Source: Terriglobales bacterium (lineage in GTDB: Bacteria > Acidobacteriota > Terriglobia > Terriglobales > Acidobacteriaceae). Taken from it: a DNA stretch of 64,000 nucleotides. The position numbers and the translations under genes were made by a program. Below the pieces are notes generated by a model. The model made no database searches. It had not been told where the DNA came from and saw only the letters and a program-made list of their open reading frames with translations. Positions 61,145-64,000 of the stretch are shown piece after piece; within the stretch, counting starts at the first letter, position 1, and every line of letters begins with the position of its first letter. The stretch is from contig DATMAB010000027.1 of the NCBI GenBank assembly GCA_035573675.1, forward strand, positions 62,001 through 126,000, written 5' to 3'.

Positions 61145-64000
61145 TTGCTAGGCGAGACCATCTCGCACTACCGCGTCCTGGAACGGCTGGGCGGCGGCGG
61201 CATGGGCGTGGTGTTCAAGGCGGAGGACACCAAGCTGGGCCGCAAGGTCGCGCTCAAGTTCCTTCCCGAGGAGCTTTCCCAGGACCCGCTGGCGCTCGAA
61301 CGCCTGCGCCGCGAGGCCCGCACCGCCTCCGCGCTGAACCATCCCCATATCTGCACCATCTACGATATTGACGAATACCAGGGCCGCCACTTCATCGCCA
61401 TGGAGTACCTGGAAGGCGAGACGCTGAAGTACCGCATCGTCGGCCGCCCGCTGAAGACCGAGCAGATCCTGGAGTACGGCATGCAGATCGCCGACGCGCT
61501 CGACGCCGCCCATTCCCAGGGCGTGATCCATCGCGACATCAAGCCCGCCAACATCTTCATCACCAGGCGCGGGCACGCCAAGGTGCTGGACTTCGGGTTG
61601 GCCAAGCAATCCTCGGCGTCACCCACGGCGCTCTCCGGCGACATCTCGAAGGACGTCACCGCCGCCGCGCCCGAGCACCTCACCAGCCCCGGTGTGGCCA
61701 TGGGGACGGTGGCCTACATGTCGCCCGAGCAGGCGCTGGGCGAGCCCCTGGACGGACGCAGCGACCTGTTCTCTTTCGGCGTGGTGCTCTACGAGATGGC
61801 CACCGGCATGATGCCCTTCCGCGGCGATACCACCGCCGCGCTGTTCGATGCCATCCTGCACAAGGCCCCGCCCGCCATCGCGCGCGTGAATCCCGACCTG
61901 CCGGTCGAGTTGGAACACGTGATCAACAAGGCGCTGGAGAAGGACCGCGAGGTGCGCTACCAGTCGGCCGCCGACCTGCGCGCCGACCTGAAGCGCGTGA
62001 AGCGCGACACCGACTCCGGCCGCGTGGCTTCGTTCAGCGGCGCCGTGCCGGTCACCGCCAGTGTGGCCGCGGCTTCGGCTACCGCCGGAACCACCGCAGC
62101 GGCCACGGCCCCGGCGGCGGAAGCGCCGCTCGCGGGCAGTTCCCGCGTGGTCGCCGCGGCAAAGAAGAACTGGAAGTGGCTGAGTGCAGGCGTGCTGGCG
62201 GTGGCGGCGGTGGCAACGGGCTGGATGCTTCTTTCGCCGCGCCGCTCTCCGGCGCTCACCGAGCGCGACACCATCCTGCTCGCCGACTTCGTCAACACCA
62301 CCGGCGACGCCGTCTTTGACGACACGCTCAAGCAGGCGCTCGCCGTGCAGCTCGGCCAGTCGCCCTATCTCAACATCCTTCCCGAACAGCGCATCCGTGA
62401 GACGCTCGGCCTCATGGGACGTCCCCCCGAAGAACGCGTCACCGCCAATCTAGCCCGGGATATCTGCCAGCGACAGAGCGGAAAAGCCATCCTCGCCGGC
62501 TCCATTGCCAGCCTGGGCTCCAACTACGCCATCGTGCTCGATGCGCAGAACTGCCAGACCGGCGAGTCGCTCGCCCGCGAGCAGGTCGAGGCCGCCGGCA
62601 AGGAACAGGTGTTGAGCGCGCTGGGCAAGGCGGCCTCCCGCATGCGCGAGAAGCTGGGCGAGTCCCTCAGCTCCATCCGCAAGCTCGATACGCCCATTGA
62701 GGAGGCGACCACGCCTTCGCTCGAAGCGCTCAAGGCCTTCAGCCTTGGCCAGCAGGCCCGCGCCAAGGACGAACTGCAAGCCATTCCGTTCTTCAAGCGG
62801 GCCATCGAACTCGATCCGAATTTCGCCCTCGCCTACGCCCGGCTCGGCACGGTCTACGGCAACATGGGGGAGAACGAGCTCGCCGGGGTCTATCGCAAGA
62901 AGGCTTTCGAGCTGCGCGATCGCGTCAGCGAACAGGAAAAGCTGTACATCACCGCGCACTACTACTCTTCCGTCACCGGGGAGGTGCAGAAGACCATCGA
63001 GACCTACCAGTTGTGGAAGCAGCTCTACCCTCGCGATTGGACGCCGTACAACAACTTGGCCATCGCCTACATGAACCTCGGCCAGTATGAGAAGGCCATC
63101 GAGGAGGCGCGCAAGTCCGCGGAGCTGAACCCCACCCATCCTTTTCCCGTGGTCCAGCTTGCCCAGGGCTACGCCAGCCTGGGGCGCTACGCCGAAGCCA
63201 AGTCCGTCACGCAACAAGCTATCGCCAACGGCATGGACGTCCCCTACTTGCACTTCGGACTCTACTTTGCTGCCTTCCTTGAGAATGATGCGGCCGGCCT
63301 GCAGCGCGAGTTGGACTGGGCGCGCGGCAAGCCGATGGAAACCGATATGCTCGGGATCGAGGCCGCCCGCGAAGCTTATTTCGGCCGCATGGCCCGTGCG
63401 CGCGATCTTGCGCGTCGCAACGTGGAGGGGCTCGAACGGCGCGGAACCAAAGGCGCTGGAGCTCAGAGCCTGCTGGGGCTCGCTGGCGCCGAAGCCGTGT
63501 ACGGCAACCACGACCAGGCGCGCCGGTTGGTGCAGCAAGCATTGGAGCTGGAGCGCGGCCGAAACACGTTCCCTGCAGAGATCCTGGCTTTCATCGGCGA
63601 CTCGGCGCGCGCCCAGGCTCTTGCCGAGGAACTCGCCCGGCGCTATCCGCAGGATACCTTCGTTAATCAGGTCGGGTTGCCGCAGGCACGCGCCTGGATG
63701 GAGCTGCGGCGTAACAACCCGGCCCGCGCACTGGAGCTTCTTGAGACTGCTCGTCCTTACGAAGGTGCGGTGCTCTCCGCGAACTACGTGCGCGGAACGG
63801 CCTACCTGAAGCTGGGCAAGGGCCGGGAGGCGGCGGCCGAATTTCAGCAGGTCCTGAAGAAGGTCGGTTATTTCCCCATCGACCCCCTGAAAGCGGTCGC
63901 CCACGTCCAACTCGCCCGCGCCTACGTCCTCTCGGGCGACCAGCCGGCGGCCCGCAAGTCTTACCAGGACTTCTTCGCCCTCTGGAAAGACGCCGATCCC
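61145..64000 (+). CDS. Ser/Thr kinase with TPR tail, 3' end beyond the window
   Basis: The frame stays open from TTG 61145 to the window end (952 codons, no stop). The kinase has [21 protein letters not shown] and DFGLAK. A transmembrane helix ([19 protein letters not shown]) follows. An FlgO-like stretch ([41 protein letters not shown]) leads to many TPR helices ([41 protein letters not shown]). GGGGA at 61134 may serve the TTG. The first 30 residues closely resemble those of the kinase at 54.7 kb. Confidence 0.9.
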   Translation, partial: MLGETISHYRVLERLGGGGMGVVFKAEDTKLGRKVALKFLPEELSQDPLALERLRREARTASALNHPHICTIYDIDEYQGRHFIAMEYLEGETLKYRIVGRPLKTEQILEYGMQIADALDAAHSQGVIHRDIKPANIFITRRGHAKVLDFGLAKQSSASPTALSGDISKDVTAAAPEHLTSPGVAMGTVAYMSPEQALGEPLDGRSDLFSFGVVLYEMATGMMPFRGDTTAALFDAILHKAPPAIARVNPDLPVELEHVINKALEKDREVRYQSAADLRADLKRVKRDTDSGRVASFSGAVPVTASVAAASATAGTTAAATAPAAEAPLAGSSRVVAAAKKNWKWLSAGVLAVAAVATGWMLLSPRRSPALTERDTILLADFVNTTGDAVFDDTLKQALAVQLGQSPYLNILPEQRIRETLGLMGRPPEERVTANLARDICQRQSGKAILAGSIASLGSNYAIVLDAQNCQTGESLAREQVEAAGKEQVLSALGKAASRMREKLGESLSSIRKLDTPIEEATTPSLEALKAFSLGQQARAKDELQAIPFFKRAIELDPNFALAYARLGTVYGNMGENELAGVYRKKAFELRDRVSEQEKLYITAHYYSSVTGEVQKTIETYQLWKQLYPRDWTPYNNLAIAYMNLGQYEKAIEEARKSAELNPTHPFPVVQLAQGYASLGRYAEAKSVTQQAIANGMDVPYLHFGLYFAAFLENDAAGLQRELDWARGKPMETDMLGIEAAREAYFGRMARARDLARRNVEGLERRGTKGAGAQSLLGLAGAEAVYGNHDQARRLVQQALELERGRNTFPAEILAFIGDSARAQALAEELARRYPQDTFVNQVGLPQARAWMELRRNNPARALELLETARPYEGAVLSANYVRGTAYLKLGKGREAAAEFQQVLKKVGYFPIDPLKAVAHVQLARAYVLSGDQPAARKSYQDFFALWKDADP

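Overview
The window is high-GC bacterial chromosome that most resembles Acidobacteriota (Terriglobia/Koribacter type). That assignment is inference from gene content, not a database match. The supporting content is: several PknB-type kinases fused to TPR or beta-propeller sensors, a winged-helix/TPR regulator, an ECF sigma / HEAT-repeat anti-sigma / DUF4097 / PDZ cassette, paired M13 peptidases, paired secreted amidohydrolases, a freestanding PDDEXK_5 nuclease, and many short intergenic repeats. There is no rRNA operon, prophage or integrase. One tRNA gene (Gln, UUG) is present.

Layout. 0-4.3 kb: end of a cold-shock gene, acpS, a membrane spermidine-synthase-like protein, and an MCE protein with five 34-residue repeats. 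4.3-8.5 kb: two tandem M13 metallopeptidases. 8.6-17 kb: a persulfide-dioxygenase-like MBL/rhodanese protein, an OB-fold lipoprotein, lipA, a cytochrome c lipoprotein, DUF488, DUF3891, a small Cys-rich protein, a PBP4-type carboxypeptidase, folP and dtd. 17-20 kb: two overlapping secreted amidohydrolases, the second lacking metal ligands. 20-22 kb: acpP-fabF. 22-26.5 kb: a secreted protein, the winged-helix/TPR regulator, a small secreted protein and a frameshifted DUF4440 gene. 26.5-30.7 kb: the sigma/anti-sigma envelope cassette. 30.9-31.8 kb: an AT-rich nuclease gene running into a tandem repeat array.

31.9-39 kb, all on the minus strand: ispE, tRNA-Gln, prs, rplY, pth, rpsF, rpsR, rplI and ruvB. 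39-41 kb: an epimerase and a three-gene micro-operon (52-aa membrane peptide, four-helix membrane protein, HTH regulator) behind an AT-rich palindromic operator. 41-53 kb: relA/spoT, ridA, rpmB, a DUF971 protein, pcrA/uvrD, a 52-aa basic protein, an APC permease, adenosine deaminase, a third amidohydrolase and a vapBC pair with twin operators. 52.6-64 kb: a radical SAM enzyme, a Yip1-like protein, and three Ser/Thr kinases. One kinase is broken by an in-frame TGA and one runs off the window. An orphan Opp/Dpp-type ATPase and a PEGA-like lipid/surface-associated protein lie among them.

Functional themes. Housekeeping blocks (fatty-acid carrier, lipoate, folate, ribosomal proteins, isoprenoid, recombination, stringent response) alternate with envelope and secreted-protein genes and with signalling kinases. 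Many genes have a -10 hexamer only 5-11 nt before the start codon and no Shine-Dalgarno, suggesting leaderless or near-leaderless transcripts. Gaps between genes are filled with at least four repeat families plus gap-specific stuttering short repeats. Repeat copies have entered coding regions in pcrA, in the second amidohydrolase and at the 3' end of the nuclease gene.
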